NCBI GenBank assembly: GCA_015063625.1
Contig: SVTT01000014.1
Coordinates: 1 to 39,571, forward strand
Reading direction: 5' to 3'
Source of the DNA: Oscillospiraceae bacterium
GTDB lineage: Bacteria > Bacillota > Clostridia > Oscillospirales > CAG-272
Length of the DNA: 39,571 nucleotides
Numbering within the stretch: the stretch's first letter is position 1; the number at the start of each line of letters is the position of its first letter. This document shows positions 16,180 to 24,729 of the stretch, in pieces. The notes below the pieces were generated by a model that did not search any database, was not told the DNA's origin, and saw nothing but the letters and a program-made list of their open reading frames with translations. Both the position numbers and the translations under genes were made by a program.

Positions 16180-16893
16180 TTATTGCGCGAGCGCCTCCAG
16201 CTCTGCCCTCTTCAGCCTCACAGCCTCCCTTGGCGACTCCTTGTGATAGACGCGCAGCGTACCATAGGGCTCGGCGCCGTAATCCACTGCACCCCCGTAG
16301 TAAATATCGAAATAGATCACCAGCGTTTCCTCTGTCACCTCGACCGCATCGAAGGTATAAAGAAAATAGGTGTAAAGTGAAGTGGTCGTCACTGTATGGG
16401 AGGTGGGAGCGATGCGGCTCTGCCCGAGATTCTCGCTGCCGTCGGTATTGTCGCTTTGATCGTCGGGCGTCAGATCCGAGATCACCAGCAAAGAAACGTC
16501 AAAGACCTCCTCGCCGCGCGGCGGCTCGCTCTCCAGCGAGAAATCCCGTTTCGCCGCCTCAAGCGTGCTGTTGTTATAGCGGAACACGAGCTGAAGCTGA
16601 TCGGCGGACGGAATATAGACGAAGCGGGGCACGGAAAAATAGCCGTAGCTTTCGCTGCTTTTGGTGATGGTGCTCTGCTCCTGGGTCCAAAGCTCAAGCG
16701 CATCGCCCTCGGCGGCGTACGCCGCCACCAGCGCGTCGTTTTTGGAAAGCCCCCGCATCTCCTCGGGCAGTCTGCCCGAAAAATAGATGCGCCAGAGCAG
16801 GAACAGCACCATCAAAAGGATACCGAGTCCGAGCAGAAAATAGAGCACGTGCCCCATGATCCACCACGTATAGCTTTTTCTTGGTCTTGCCAT
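16180..16893 (-). CDS. Single-pass membrane protein of unknown function
   Basis: A 237-aa protein I do not recognise. A positively charged N-terminus (MARPRKSYTWW) precedes one long hydrophobic helix (about 12-36). The rest is a hydrophilic domain, probably extracytoplasmic, with a Ser/Asp/Thr-rich acidic loop near 150-165 and several aromatic beta-strand-like segments. The ATG follows the ribulokinase stop with one base between (TAAAATG), indicating translational coupling, and AAAGAGG lies inside the end of the upstream gene. Its position suggests co-expression with sugar metabolism. Nothing in the sequence gives a function. Confidence 0.75.
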   Translation of the reverse strand: MARPRKSYTWWIMGHVLYFLLGLGILLMVLFLLWRIYFSGRLPEEMRGLSKNDALVAAYAAEGDALELWTQEQSTITKSSESYGYFSVPRFVYIPSADQLQLVFRYNNSTLEAAKRDFSLESEPPRGEEVFDVSLLVISDLTPDDQSDNTDGSENLGQSRIAPTSHTVTTTSLYTYFLYTFDAVEVTEETLVIYFDIYYGGAVDYGAEPYGTLRVYHKESPREAVRLKRAELEALAQ

Positions 16894-16894
16894 T

Positions 16895-18559
16895 TTATGC
16901 CTCTTTGCCCTGTGCCGCGATGCGGCGCAGATTCTTCATCACGGGATTTTCCTTGCCGAAATAGTCATGAAGTCTTTGGTATTCGGTGTAAAGCAGGTCG
17001 TAGATCCTCCCCGCCTCGGGGTCGGGACGGAAGACCTTGTCCCCCACCCCGGACATGGCGGCGCCCGCCTCGGCAAACGAGGGGTAGATGCCTGCCGCCA
17101 CCGCCGCATGGATCGCCGAGCCGAGCGCGGGAGCCTGTGCGGTCCTTGCAATACGGATCTCAAGCCCCAGCACGTCGGCAAAGAGCTGCATGGTAAAGGG
17201 GTCCTTGCGCGCGATGCCGCCCGACGCCACCAGGCGCTTGACGGGCACGCCGTGCGCCCTGAAATTATCGAAGATATTGCGCGTGCCGAAGGCGGTCGCC
17301 TCGATGAGCGCGCGCATCAGGTCCTCGGGCGCCGTGGTCAGCGTGATACCCACAAAAAGCCCCGAAAGCTCGGAGTCGACAAGAATGCTGCGGTTGCCGT
17401 TGAACCAGTTCAGCGCCAGCACGCCACTCTCGCCGGGACGCTTCCTCGCCGCGCGCTCGATGAGCAGCGAAAGAGGGGAAATCCCCCTCCTGTCCGCCTC
17501 CTCCAGATAGGCTCGGGAGATGAGCTTCTCCGCCGCAAAGGCAAAATGGTCGCCGAAGCAGCAAAGTCCCGCCTCATAGCCCATCAGCCCGGGCACCACA
17601 CCGTCGCGGATCCTGCCACAGATACCCGGCACGGCGGACTCCTTGTCGTCGACCACGAAAAAGCACCCGGACGTTCCGAGAACCGCCACGATATCGCCCG
17701 GACGGGATGCGTCAAGCGCCACTGCAGCCACATGCCCGTCCGGAACGGCAGAGGCGACCGCAGTGCCCTCGGCAAGACCGAAGCGCGCTGCCGCTGCAGC
17801 AGTCACGGTGCCCACAGGCATGCCTGCACCAACGATAGGATAGGGCAGCTTATCACGCACGACGTGGCGAAGACGCTCGTCCACCTCGGCAAAAAAAGCC
17901 TCACACGGATAACCCACGTCCTTGAGGTAATGGCACTTATAGGCAGCGTACTGATAGCCGCGGCTACCCTTACCTGTCAGCATCAGATTGATCCAATCGC
18001 CCGCCTCGATGAAGGTATATGCCTCACGGTAGATCTCGGGCGCCTCCTCAAGGATCTGATAGATCTTGGGGAACATGTATTCGCTTGACTCGGTGCCTCC
18101 CGTGGCATCCAGCCACGCCTCGCCCCTTCTCCGCGCCACGTCGGTGATGCGGTCGGCATAGGGCTGTGCCGCATGGTGCTTCCACATCTTCACGTAGGCG
18201 TGGGGGTTTTTGCGAAATGCCGCCTCAAAGCAAAGAGGAGTCCTGTCCTCGCGGATGGGCAGTATGGTGCAGCAGGTAAAGTCAACACAAATGCCCTTCA
18301 CCTCGGCAGGCGAAACGCCCGCTCGCGCAATGACGGTTGGGATCACGTGCTCAAGCACCAGCAGATAGTCGGCAGGGTCCTGCAAAGCAAAATTGGGGGG
18401 CAGACTCTCGCCGCTTGCGGCGAGCACGGTATCCATCACGGCATGGGGGTAATCCATTGCCTCGCTTGCCAGCTCTCTGCCGTTTTCGGCGTCTGCCAGC
18501 ACGGCACGGCAGGAAAGCGAGCCGAAATCCACGCCGAGGGTATATTGCTTGTTATTCAT
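16895..18559 (-). CDS. araB: Ribulokinase (FGGY family)
   Basis: A 554-aa cytoplasmic sugar kinase, most likely L-ribulose kinase of arabinose catabolism. The N-terminal phosphate motif LGVDFGSLSCRAVLAD is followed by GICVDFTCCTILP and NPHAYVKMWKHHAAQPYADRI, a signature of ribulokinases. The second FGGY domain has GTSGCFFVVDD, NWFNGNRSILVDSELSGLFVG and VASGGIARKDPFTMQLFADVLG. Length fits AraB (about 540-570 aa) better than xylulokinase or glycerol kinase. GGAGGT lies four bases before the ATG. It leads a three-gene transcript with two membrane proteins. No araA or araD gene is in the window, so the specificity remains an inference. Confidence 0.85.
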   Translation of the reverse strand: MNNKQYTLGVDFGSLSCRAVLADAENGRELASEAMDYPHAVMDTVLAASGESLPPNFALQDPADYLLVLEHVIPTVIARAGVSPAEVKGICVDFTCCTILPIREDRTPLCFEAAFRKNPHAYVKMWKHHAAQPYADRITDVARRRGEAWLDATGGTESSEYMFPKIYQILEEAPEIYREAYTFIEAGDWINLMLTGKGSRGYQYAAYKCHYLKDVGYPCEAFFAEVDERLRHVVRDKLPYPIVGAGMPVGTVTAAAAARFGLAEGTAVASAVPDGHVAAVALDASRPGDIVAVLGTSGCFFVVDDKESAVPGICGRIRDGVVPGLMGYEAGLCCFGDHFAFAAEKLISRAYLEEADRRGISPLSLLIERAARKRPGESGVLALNWFNGNRSILVDSELSGLFVGITLTTAPEDLMRALIEATAFGTRNIFDNFRAHGVPVKRLVASGGIARKDPFTMQLFADVLGLEIRIARTAQAPALGSAIHAAVAAGIYPSFAEAGAAMSGVGDKVFRPDPEAGRIYDLLYTEYQRLHDYFGKENPVMKNLRRIAAQGKEA

Positions 18560-18594
18560 GGTTACCTCCGATCGGTAGTACTGTCGATAAAGGT

Positions 18595-18623
18595 ATTGTA
18601 TAACAAATAACCGAAAAAGTCAA
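18595..18623 (-). promoter_or_regulatory. Promoter of the ribulokinase operon
   Basis: On the minus strand TTGACT (18618-18623) and TACAAT (18595-18600) are 17 bp apart, giving a short leader of about 30 nt before the start at 18559. Confidence 0.75.
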
Positions 18624-18740
18624 ATGAATTCTTCCGACACGCGCGCAAATAGCCCTGACGGATCATGCCGTATGCTCTCAAAAGTATGCCGTTTTGCGCC
18701 ACGTTCCCCTCCCTTTTTTCAAAACAGGAAAATATTACAT

Positions 18741-18770
18741 TTGCCATTCCGCCCCACACCATGCTAAAAT
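18741..18770 (+). promoter_or_regulatory. Promoter of the CHAP protein gene
   Basis: TTGCCA (18741-18746) and TAAAAT (18765-18770) with an 18-bp spacer. TGC immediately before the -10 gives an extended -10. Confidence 0.6.
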
Positions 18771-18803
18771 AAAAAGGAATTTCCAAAAAAGGAGGAGCTT
18801 TTT

Positions 18804-20105
18804 ATGAAGCGTCTGTTCGCAGCGGGGCTGCTCGCCCTGCTCCTCTTCTCGGGTAGCGCGCGGAGGGCCGCCGCACTCACTCCCACCTACACGGTTTCGG
18901 GTACATATAGATCCTCGACCTATCATAAAAATCTGCTTGCGCTGACCAAAACGGGGGATCCCGCCTTTGATACGGTGGCGGCGGCGCTGTCGCAGTACAC
19001 CTATCACGAGGGCAACAGCACCGCCGATTTCGGGGGCAATAACACCTCGGGCAGCAAAAATTACACCGAATACAACCGCGCGCTCGGCACCATCGGGGGC
19101 TCGTACAGCTACGCCTGGTGCGCCGCCTTTGCCTCCTGGTGTCTTGACATGGCAGGCGCAAAGGAAAGCGCGGGGGGCTCCTTTGCCAGCTGCACGCTTT
19201 GGGTGGACCGCCTGCGCGAGCTGGGTCTTTACAGCAACCGTTCCTCGGGATATACCCCAAAAACGGGAGATCTCATCTTCTTTCGTTCGGCGGGCACGGC
19301 GCGCGCCTCCGACCATGTCGGCATCGTGCGCTTCGTAAAGGAGGGGCGTGTCTTTACCGTGGAGGGAAACTCCTCCAACCGGGTGTCGCTGCGCGATTAT
19401 GCGCTCTCGGACACCTACATCGTCGGCTACGGCAAGCCGCGCTACGAGGGCGAACGGCTTTCCGCCACCCTTTTGTCAATGGAGGACAAGACCCCGGGGC
19501 TCTACATGGTCACCAACAGCTTCCTCAACGTGCGCGCCAAGCCAAGCAGCGCCGCCGCCAAAGCGGGCACGCTCTATGAGGGCGCCCTGGTAAGAGTGGA
19601 TCAGATCGAGGAGGGCTGGGGAAGGATCTCTTACGGAGGCAAAAACGCCTACATATCCCTTGATTACGCCGACCTGGCGACCCCCTTGATCTACACGGTT
19701 TCCTATACCGTGGAGGGGGAAAGTGTTTCCACACAGACCTATTTCAGCTTTGAGAGCGCGAAGGCAGTGCAGGCGCCCGTGCGCGAGGGATACCGCTTCT
19801 CGGGCTGGACGGATGGGGAGGGCAGGCTCTTTGCCGCAGGCGATCCCCTGCCCCTCGGCGACCTGCAGCTGACGGCAGTGTTGGAGACACTGCCCGAGGA
19901 GGAGCCGCAGAGCCCTCCCTCTGCCGAGGACGGGATCGGGGATCTCAATGCGCCCCCCGTATCGGAGGAGGGCAACACGGCGCCCCTTCCCTCTCCCTCT
20001 TTGCCAGAGGTCGCCGACCGTGCGGCGCGCGAGGCAGGCTCGGTCACGGGCGTGCTCGCCGCCGTGCTGGGGCTGTGGTGGTATATCCGAAAAAGGCTCG
20101 GATAG
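18804..20105 (+). CDS. Membrane-anchored CHAP/SH3 cell-wall amidase
   Basis: A 433-aa exported protein. The signal peptide is residues 1-24 (KR start, LLALLLFSG core, AAA cleavage region). A CHAP domain (about 85-215) has Cys106 in YSYAWCAAFASWC, His171 in DHVGIV and the VEGNSS segment, as in D,L- or amidase-type peptidoglycan hydrolases. A bacterial SH3 domain follows (about 232-290, NSFLNVRAKPSSAAAKAGTL). Next is an InlB/Flg_new-type repeat (about 296-360, REGYRFSGWTDGEGRLF), then a Pro/Glu-rich spacer. A C-terminal helix (about 412-428) ends in the positive tail RKRLG. It is thus probably tethered to the outer membrane leaflet, facing the wall. GGAGGA precedes the ATG. Catalytic specificity is not decided. 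Confidence 0.85.
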   Translation: MKRLFAAGLLALLLFSGSARRAAALTPTYTVSGTYRSSTYHKNLLALTKTGDPAFDTVAAALSQYTYHEGNSTADFGGNNTSGSKNYTEYNRALGTIGGSYSYAWCAAFASWCLDMAGAKESAGGSFASCTLWVDRLRELGLYSNRSSGYTPKTGDLIFFRSAGTARASDHVGIVRFVKEGRVFTVEGNSSNRVSLRDYALSDTYIVGYGKPRYEGERLSATLLSMEDKTPGLYMVTNSFLNVRAKPSSAAAKAGTLYEGALVRVDQIEEGWGRISYGGKNAYISLDYADLATPLIYTVSYTVEGESVSTQTYFSFESAKAVQAPVREGYRFSGWTDGEGRLFAAGDPLPLGDLQLTAVLETLPEEEPQSPPSAEDGIGDLNAPPVSEEGNTAPLPSPSLPEVADRAAREAGSVTGVLAAVLGLWWYIRKRLG

Positions 20106-20255
20106 ACCAACCGCCCGAACCGATAGATCCCCCTCCCTGCGAGAACCGAAAAACCCCCTTTTTGCGACAAATCTCCCCCCCCTTGAAGCGGCGCAAAATT
20201 TCCTCTTTTTTCCTGTCCTACGCAGTTCCTTCACGTTTTTTTCACAATTGATTGT

Positions 20256-20261
20256 TATAAT
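20256..20261 (+). promoter_or_regulatory. Extended -10 promoter of the ABC transporter gene
   Basis: TGTTATAAT ends at 20261, an extended -10 with a consensus TATAAT. A -35 box is weak. The start codon is about 30 bp downstream of the predicted transcription start. Confidence 0.6.
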
Positions 20262-20297
20262 GCCCACGTACATATCTTTACCAAGGAGGATCTTCTA

Positions 20298-23200
20298 TTG
20301 CTTTCTCTTCGCAATATCGTGAAAACCTACACCTCCGGCGACACGGCGGTCACGGCGCTGCGCGGTGTCAGCATCGACTTCAGAGAGCATGAGTTCGTGT
20401 CCATTCTCGGCCCCTCGGGCTGTGGGAAGACCACGCTGCTCAACGTGATCGGCGGTCTTGACCGTTATGACGGCGGCGATCTTATCATCGGCGGACGCTC
20501 GACCAAGGAATTTACCGACGCGGATTGGGACACCTATCGCAACCATTCCGTCGGCTTCGTCTTTCAGAGCTACAACCTCATCATGCACCAGACGGTGCTT
20601 GCCAACGTCGAGCTGGCACTGACCCTCTCGGGCGTGTCGCGCGAGGAGCGCCGTCGCCGCGCCATCGAGGCGCTGGAGCAGGTGGGACTCGGAGACCAGC
20701 TCCACAAAAAGCCCAACCAGATGTCGGGCGGTCAGATGCAGCGCGTGGCGATCGCCCGTGCCTTAGTCAACGACCCCGATATCATCCTTGCCGACGAGCC
20801 GACGGGCGCACTTGACACCGTGACCAGCGTGCAGATCATGGAGATCCTGAAGAGCGTTTCCGCCAAAAAGCTGATCGTCATGGTCACGCACAACCCCGAC
20901 CTTGCCGCCGAATACTCCTCGCGCATCATCCGTCTGCTTGACGGCGAGATCACCGAGGACACCAACCCCTACCGCGCCGAGACCGCCCCTGCGACGGCAA
21001 AGGGAGAGGAGGGCAAGCAGCCCGAGGCAAAAGAGGCAGAGGCAAGCGCCCCCCCAAAAAAAGCCCCGAGGCGCAAAAAGAAAAGGGCAGCCGACGACGG
21101 CAGCGGCAAGGGCAAGCGCTCGATGTCCTTTTTCACGGCGCTCGCCCTTTCCTTCAACAACCTGCTCACAAAAAAGACCCGTACCCTGCTGGTTTCGGTG
21201 GCAGGCAGCATCGGCATCATCGGCATTGCGCTGATCCTCGCCCTCTCCAACGGTGTCGATCTCTTTATCGCGGGCATTCAGGAGGAAACTCTGACCTCCT
21301 ACCCCATCTCCATCACCGCGCAGACCTCGGATTATTCCGCCATGCTGTCTGCCATGGTGGGAACCAGTGAAACCGACAAGGAAAACCGCGACCCCGACAA
21401 GGTCTACGTGGACGACTCGATCAGCAACATGGTGCAGGCAATGACCTCGATCGACAAAAACAACCTCGCCAGGTTCAATGAATATCTGATGAGCCGCTAT
21501 GACGAGATCAAGAACGATCTGACCGCCATCCAATATTCCTATAACATGGATCTGCAGATCTTCAATGCCAACTCGCCCTATGCCGACAAGGGGCTGATGC
21601 AGGTCAGCCCCTCGGATGTGCTCTCGGGCTTCTCGGACAGCTACAGCGGTCTTTCGGGCATTACCGACAACATCAGCATCTTCTCGGAGATCATGCCCGG
21701 CAGGGACGGCGAGCTGATCAATTCCACCGTCTATGAGCAGTACGATCTGGTCAGCGGTCGCTGGCCCGAAAGCGAGAGCGAGCTCGTGCTGGTGGTGGAC
21801 CGCCACAACACGGTTTCCAATATCACGCTTTATATGCTCGGCATGCTCGATCCCGACGAGATGACCGCCATGATGGCATCCATGATGATCGGGGAAAAGT
21901 ACGAGGCAAACACCGACGGCTTTGCCTTCTCCTTTGACGACTTTTTCGGTCTTGACCTCTTCCTTGCCTACAACTCCGACTTTTACGCCCCCACCGATGC
22001 CGTTTACGAGCATGAGGGCATCTCCTACCCCGTTTGGGGCGATAAGCGCGACAAGGAGGGCTTTGATGCGGGCGCACTGCGCGAGAACGGCATGGATCTA
22101 AAGATCGTGGGCATCATCTGTCCCGACCCCGATGCCACCTCCACCTCGATCAGCGGCTCGATCGCCTATACCGCCGCGCTCACCGATACCGTGCTCGCGC
22201 ATATCAACGGGAGCGAGATCGTGAAGCAGCAGCTGAAGACCCCCTCGCACGACGTCTTTACGGGTCTGCCCTTCTCCATTGAGGACGCCGCAACCCTCAC
22301 CGACGCCGAAAAGATCGCAAAGCTGGAGGCACAGTTCTCTCTGCTCAATCCCGCCGAAAAGGTGACCTCCTATCTCGCCATCCGCACCGCCGTGACCGAT
22401 CTCGACATGTTCGGCGCCGACGGCAACGGCGGCTATATGGCAAAGATCAAAGAGGTGATCAACACCCCCCAAAAGCAAAAGCAGTTCCTCATTGACCTTT
22501 ACGGCTTCAACAGCAAAAACGGCTCGCTTGCCCCCGGCACCTCTGCCAACGAGGCAGTCGCCGCCATTCTGCTTGCCGCAGACATCGTTCCCGGAACCGA
22601 CCTTGACGGCTACAAGGCAATGGTGCCCGGCTTTGCCTCGATGTTTGAGCTCGACAATATCGCGCTGGTCAACGACCCCGCCTCTCCCTCCTATGAGATC
22701 TACCGTTCCTATGAGGGACTGATCTCCAACATGTACAACACCGAGGAGAAGATGACCCGCGCCTTCGAGAGCATGACGGCGTCGACCTTCAAGATGGTCT
22801 ATGCCATGGTGCAGACGCAGAACCTCACGAGCGAGGCAAAGCTGCCCACCGCACCGCACTTCGCGGCATTCCTCGCGGGCACGCTGGCCGACATGCCCAC
22901 CGCCGCCGAGCAGCGCTCCTACCTGCTTACGCACCTGATGACCGTCAATGGCATCACCTCCATGACCGATTCGCTCGCGGCACCCCTTTACAACTACGTC
23001 TACGTGACTCTGCAGGAGGCAGACGGCTCACTTGCCACCAAATACTACACCACGCGCATCGACAACGATGAAGACTTCCGCCAGGAGGCGATCGCCGCCT
23101 GCTTCGACGCATGGCGCGCCGACATGGTCGCCAACCATTCTGCCGAATATGCCGCGCTTTATGCCGATCATATTCAGAAATCCGACGCCACCTACGATGA

Positions 23201-23810
23201 GGTGCTGATCAGGATGGGTGCCAGCGTCAGCGCCGATGCCCTTTCGACCATCAACATCTATCCCGTCGATTTCGAGGCAAAGGAGCGCTTGCAGCAGCTC
23301 ATCAAGGACTATAACAACCAAGAGGGGCTCGCCGAGGAGGATCGGATCTCCTACGTGGATATGGTCGGCCTCATGATGGCATCCGTCACCGTGATCATTG
23401 ACGCCATCTCCTACGTGCTGATCGCCTTCGTGTCGATCTCACTGGTGGTGTCCTCCATCATGATCGGTATCATCACCTATATCTCGGTGCTCGAGCGCAC
23501 CAAGGAGATCGGTATCCTGCGCGCGATCGGCGCCTCGAAAAAGGATATCTCGCGCGTCTTTAACGCCGAAACGCTCATCATCGGCTTCGCCGCAGGTGCG
23601 ATCGGCATTCTCGCCACCCTGCTCTTCTGCATCCCCATCAATCTCATCATTCACGCCCTCTCGGGCCTCACGAGCATCAACGCCTCCCTGCCTGTCGCCG
23701 CCGCCTTTATTCTGGTTGCCATCAGCATGGGTCTGACGCTCATCGCAGGCCTCATTCCCTCCCGCATTGCGTCGAAGAAGGATCCCGTGGTGGCGCTGAG
23801 GTCCGAATAA
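20298..23810 (+). CDS. ABC transporter, ATPase-FtsX fusion with giant extracellular domain
   Basis: An 1170-aa single-chain MacB-like transporter. The ATPase (1-225) has Walker A GPSGCGKTT (38-46), signature MSGGQMQRVAIARAL (142-156) and Walker B DIILADEPTGALDT. A Lys/Arg/Pro/Ala linker (about 230-275) leads to TM1 (about 296-318). An extracytoplasmic region of about 700 residues follows, then the FtsX domain with three helices (VVSSIMIGIITYISVLERTKEIGILRAIGAS through PVVALRSE). Such proteins usually couple ATP hydrolysis to mechanical work in the envelope, for lipoprotein or peptide export or control of wall hydrolases. Placement directly after a wall hydrolase gene is suggestive only. The start codon is TTG with AAGGAGG upstream. 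No separate partner subunit is seen. Confidence 0.9.
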   Translation: MLSLRNIVKTYTSGDTAVTALRGVSIDFREHEFVSILGPSGCGKTTLLNVIGGLDRYDGGDLIIGGRSTKEFTDADWDTYRNHSVGFVFQSYNLIMHQTVLANVELALTLSGVSREERRRRAIEALEQVGLGDQLHKKPNQMSGGQMQRVAIARALVNDPDIILADEPTGALDTVTSVQIMEILKSVSAKKLIVMVTHNPDLAAEYSSRIIRLLDGEITEDTNPYRAETAPATAKGEEGKQPEAKEAEASAPPKKAPRRKKKRAADDGSGKGKRSMSFFTALALSFNNLLTKKTRTLLVSVAGSIGIIGIALILALSNGVDLFIAGIQEETLTSYPISITAQTSDYSAMLSAMVGTSETDKENRDPDKVYVDDSISNMVQAMTSIDKNNLARFNEYLMSRYDEIKNDLTAIQYSYNMDLQIFNANSPYADKGLMQVSPSDVLSGFSDSYSGLSGITDNISIFSEIMPGRDGELINSTVYEQYDLVSGRWPESESELVLVVDRHNTVSNITLYMLGMLDPDEMTAMMASMMIGEKYEANTDGFAFSFDDFFGLDLFLAYNSDFYAPTDAVYEHEGISYPVWGDKRDKEGFDAGALRENGMDLKIVGIICPDPDATSTSISGSIAYTAALTDTVLAHINGSEIVKQQLKTPSHDVFTGLPFSIEDAATLTDAEKIAKLEAQFSLLNPAEKVTSYLAIRTAVTDLDMFGADGNGGYMAKIKEVINTPQKQKQFLIDLYGFNSKNGSLAPGTSANEAVAAILLAADIVPGTDLDGYKAMVPGFASMFELDNIALVNDPASPSYEIYRSYEGLISNMYNTEEKMTRAFESMTASTFKMVYAMVQTQNLTSEAKLPTAPHFAAFLAGTLADMPTAAEQRSYLLTHLMTVNGITSMTDSLAAPLYNYVYVTLQEADGSLATKYYTTRIDNDEDFRQEAIAACFDAWRADMVANHSAEYAALYADHIQKSDATYDEVLIRMGASVSADALSTINIYPVDFEAKERLQQLIKDYNNQEGLAEEDRISYVDMVGLMMASVTVIIDAISYVLIAFVSISLVVSSIMIGIITYISVLERTKEIGILRAIGASKKDISRVFNAETLIIGFAAGAIGILATLLFCIPINLIIHALSGLTSINASLPVAAAFILVAISMGLTLIAGLIPSRIASKKDPVVALRSE

Positions 23811-23819
23811 CGCGGCGGA

Positions 23820-23998
23820 TAAAATTCAACCAAAAACGAAATACAGGTTACCGCCGCTTGAAACCCCGTTTTCACCGTTACGCACAACGCGCGTAACGCG
23901 AATGCTTGCCCTGCAAGCACCACGGGGTTTCTCCTTTATTTGGCGAAAAAGGCAAAGAAAATTCAGCAAAAATCGAAATACAGGTTACCGCCGCTTGC
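23820..23998. repeat. Imperfect direct repeats flanking a three-helix structure
   Basis: Two copies of a roughly 40-bp sequence (23820-23859 and 23959-23998), sharing CGAAATACAGGTTACCGCCG, flank a segment that can fold as a three-way junction. The outer arms are GAAACCCCG (23860-23868) and CGGGGTTTC (23923-23931). The inner stems are CGTTACGC/GCGTAACG (23876-23883 with 23891-23898) and GCTTG/CAAGC (23904-23918). It may terminate the ABC transporter transcript, although the U-tract is poor. Confidence 0.6.
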
Positions 23999-24019
23999 TT
24001 TCGAACATCACCGACCCTC

Positions 24020-24515
24020 GGTAGGGGTCGGCGCTCGACGACCCATTTGTCGGTGTCCTCGCGGTATGCCCCCATATCTGCCCAACCCGGTAGGGGTCGG
24101 CGCCCTCGACGACCCGTTTGTGGTTACCGTCTGTTTGTTACGGGCTGTCGTGGGCGCCAGCCCCTACCATGTATGATGTAATTTCAACATTGGTTGATCG
24201 GACCGAGGTCCCCAATGACCACAGGGGCAACCGTTGATCGTTCGCGGTGAAAACAGGGCGCACGCGCACCCGATTTCCCACACCTCGCAGCACGTTCGGG
24301 CATGATCACCCCCGGTAGGGGTCGGCGCCCTCGACGACCCGTTTGCCGGCGCCTTCGACGACCCGTTTGTGGTTACCGTCTGTTTGTTACGGGCTGTCGT
24401 GGGCGCCAGCCCCTACCATGTATGATATAATTTCAACATTGGTCAATGAAATCAAGGACCACAATCATCAAGGGAACAACTGTCGGTCCTTCGTTGCAAC
24501 AGCGGGGCTCACATG
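24020..24515. repeat. Dispersed palindromic repeat cluster B
   Basis: Left-arm cores lie near 24020-24049, 24089-24120, 24314-24345 and, partial, 24347-24369. Right arms lie at 24141-24168 and 24390-24417. The two complete elements have 28-bp arms (about 23 of 28 matching) around a linker containing GGTTACCGTCTGTTTGTTA. The second right arm is followed by TGATATAAT (24423-24431) and the conserved AAGGACC/GGTCCTT stem (24454-24460 with 24485-24491). The first has TGATGTAAT instead. I see no gene between 23811 and 25209. Confidence 0.85.
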
Positions 24516-24536
24516 CGCGCCCCTGCAAACAAGTTT

Positions 24537-24568
24537 CGGCAGAGGTATGCTTCCTCTGCCGATTTTTT
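24537..24568 (+). terminator. Orphan intrinsic terminator
   Basis: CGGCAGAGG (24537-24545) pairs perfectly with CCTCTGCCG (24553-24561), followed by A and six T (24563-24568). No plus-strand gene ends here: the nearest, the ABC transporter, ends more than 700 bp upstream. The terminator lies about 135 bp after the TGATATAAT motif at 24423-24431. Confidence 0.8.
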
Positions 24569-24641
24569 GTTTTGATGAAAAAACGGATTGACGCAAATAA
24601 AAATATCCGCCAAACCATACACCTCGCGGCACGCCCCTGTA

Positions 24642-24722
24642 TCCGCGATCCCCTCGCAGATCCCGATGCTCCGCATCGCCCTGCGGGTTCGACTGCGGGC
24701 TTCGCCCTTCGCTCAGGATGAC
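24642..24722. repeat. Half copy of a CTTCGCTCAGGATGAC repeat
   Basis: This copy runs from GATCCCCTCGCAGATCCCGA through GGGCTTCGCCCTTCGCTCAG to GATGAC. The same sequence forms the right half of the fuller element at 33050-33210. It is a common type of intergenic repeat in bacterial genomes and directly abuts the next GGTCGGCG repeat cores. Confidence 0.75.
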
Positions 24723-24729
24723 AACGAGG

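Noticed and set aside
24020-24510. Possible CRISPR array because of recurring GGTCGGCG/CGACGACCCG units
   Set aside because: Spacing is irregular, the intervening sequences are themselves repeated, units are palindromic arms of a long hairpin, and no cas genes are present.
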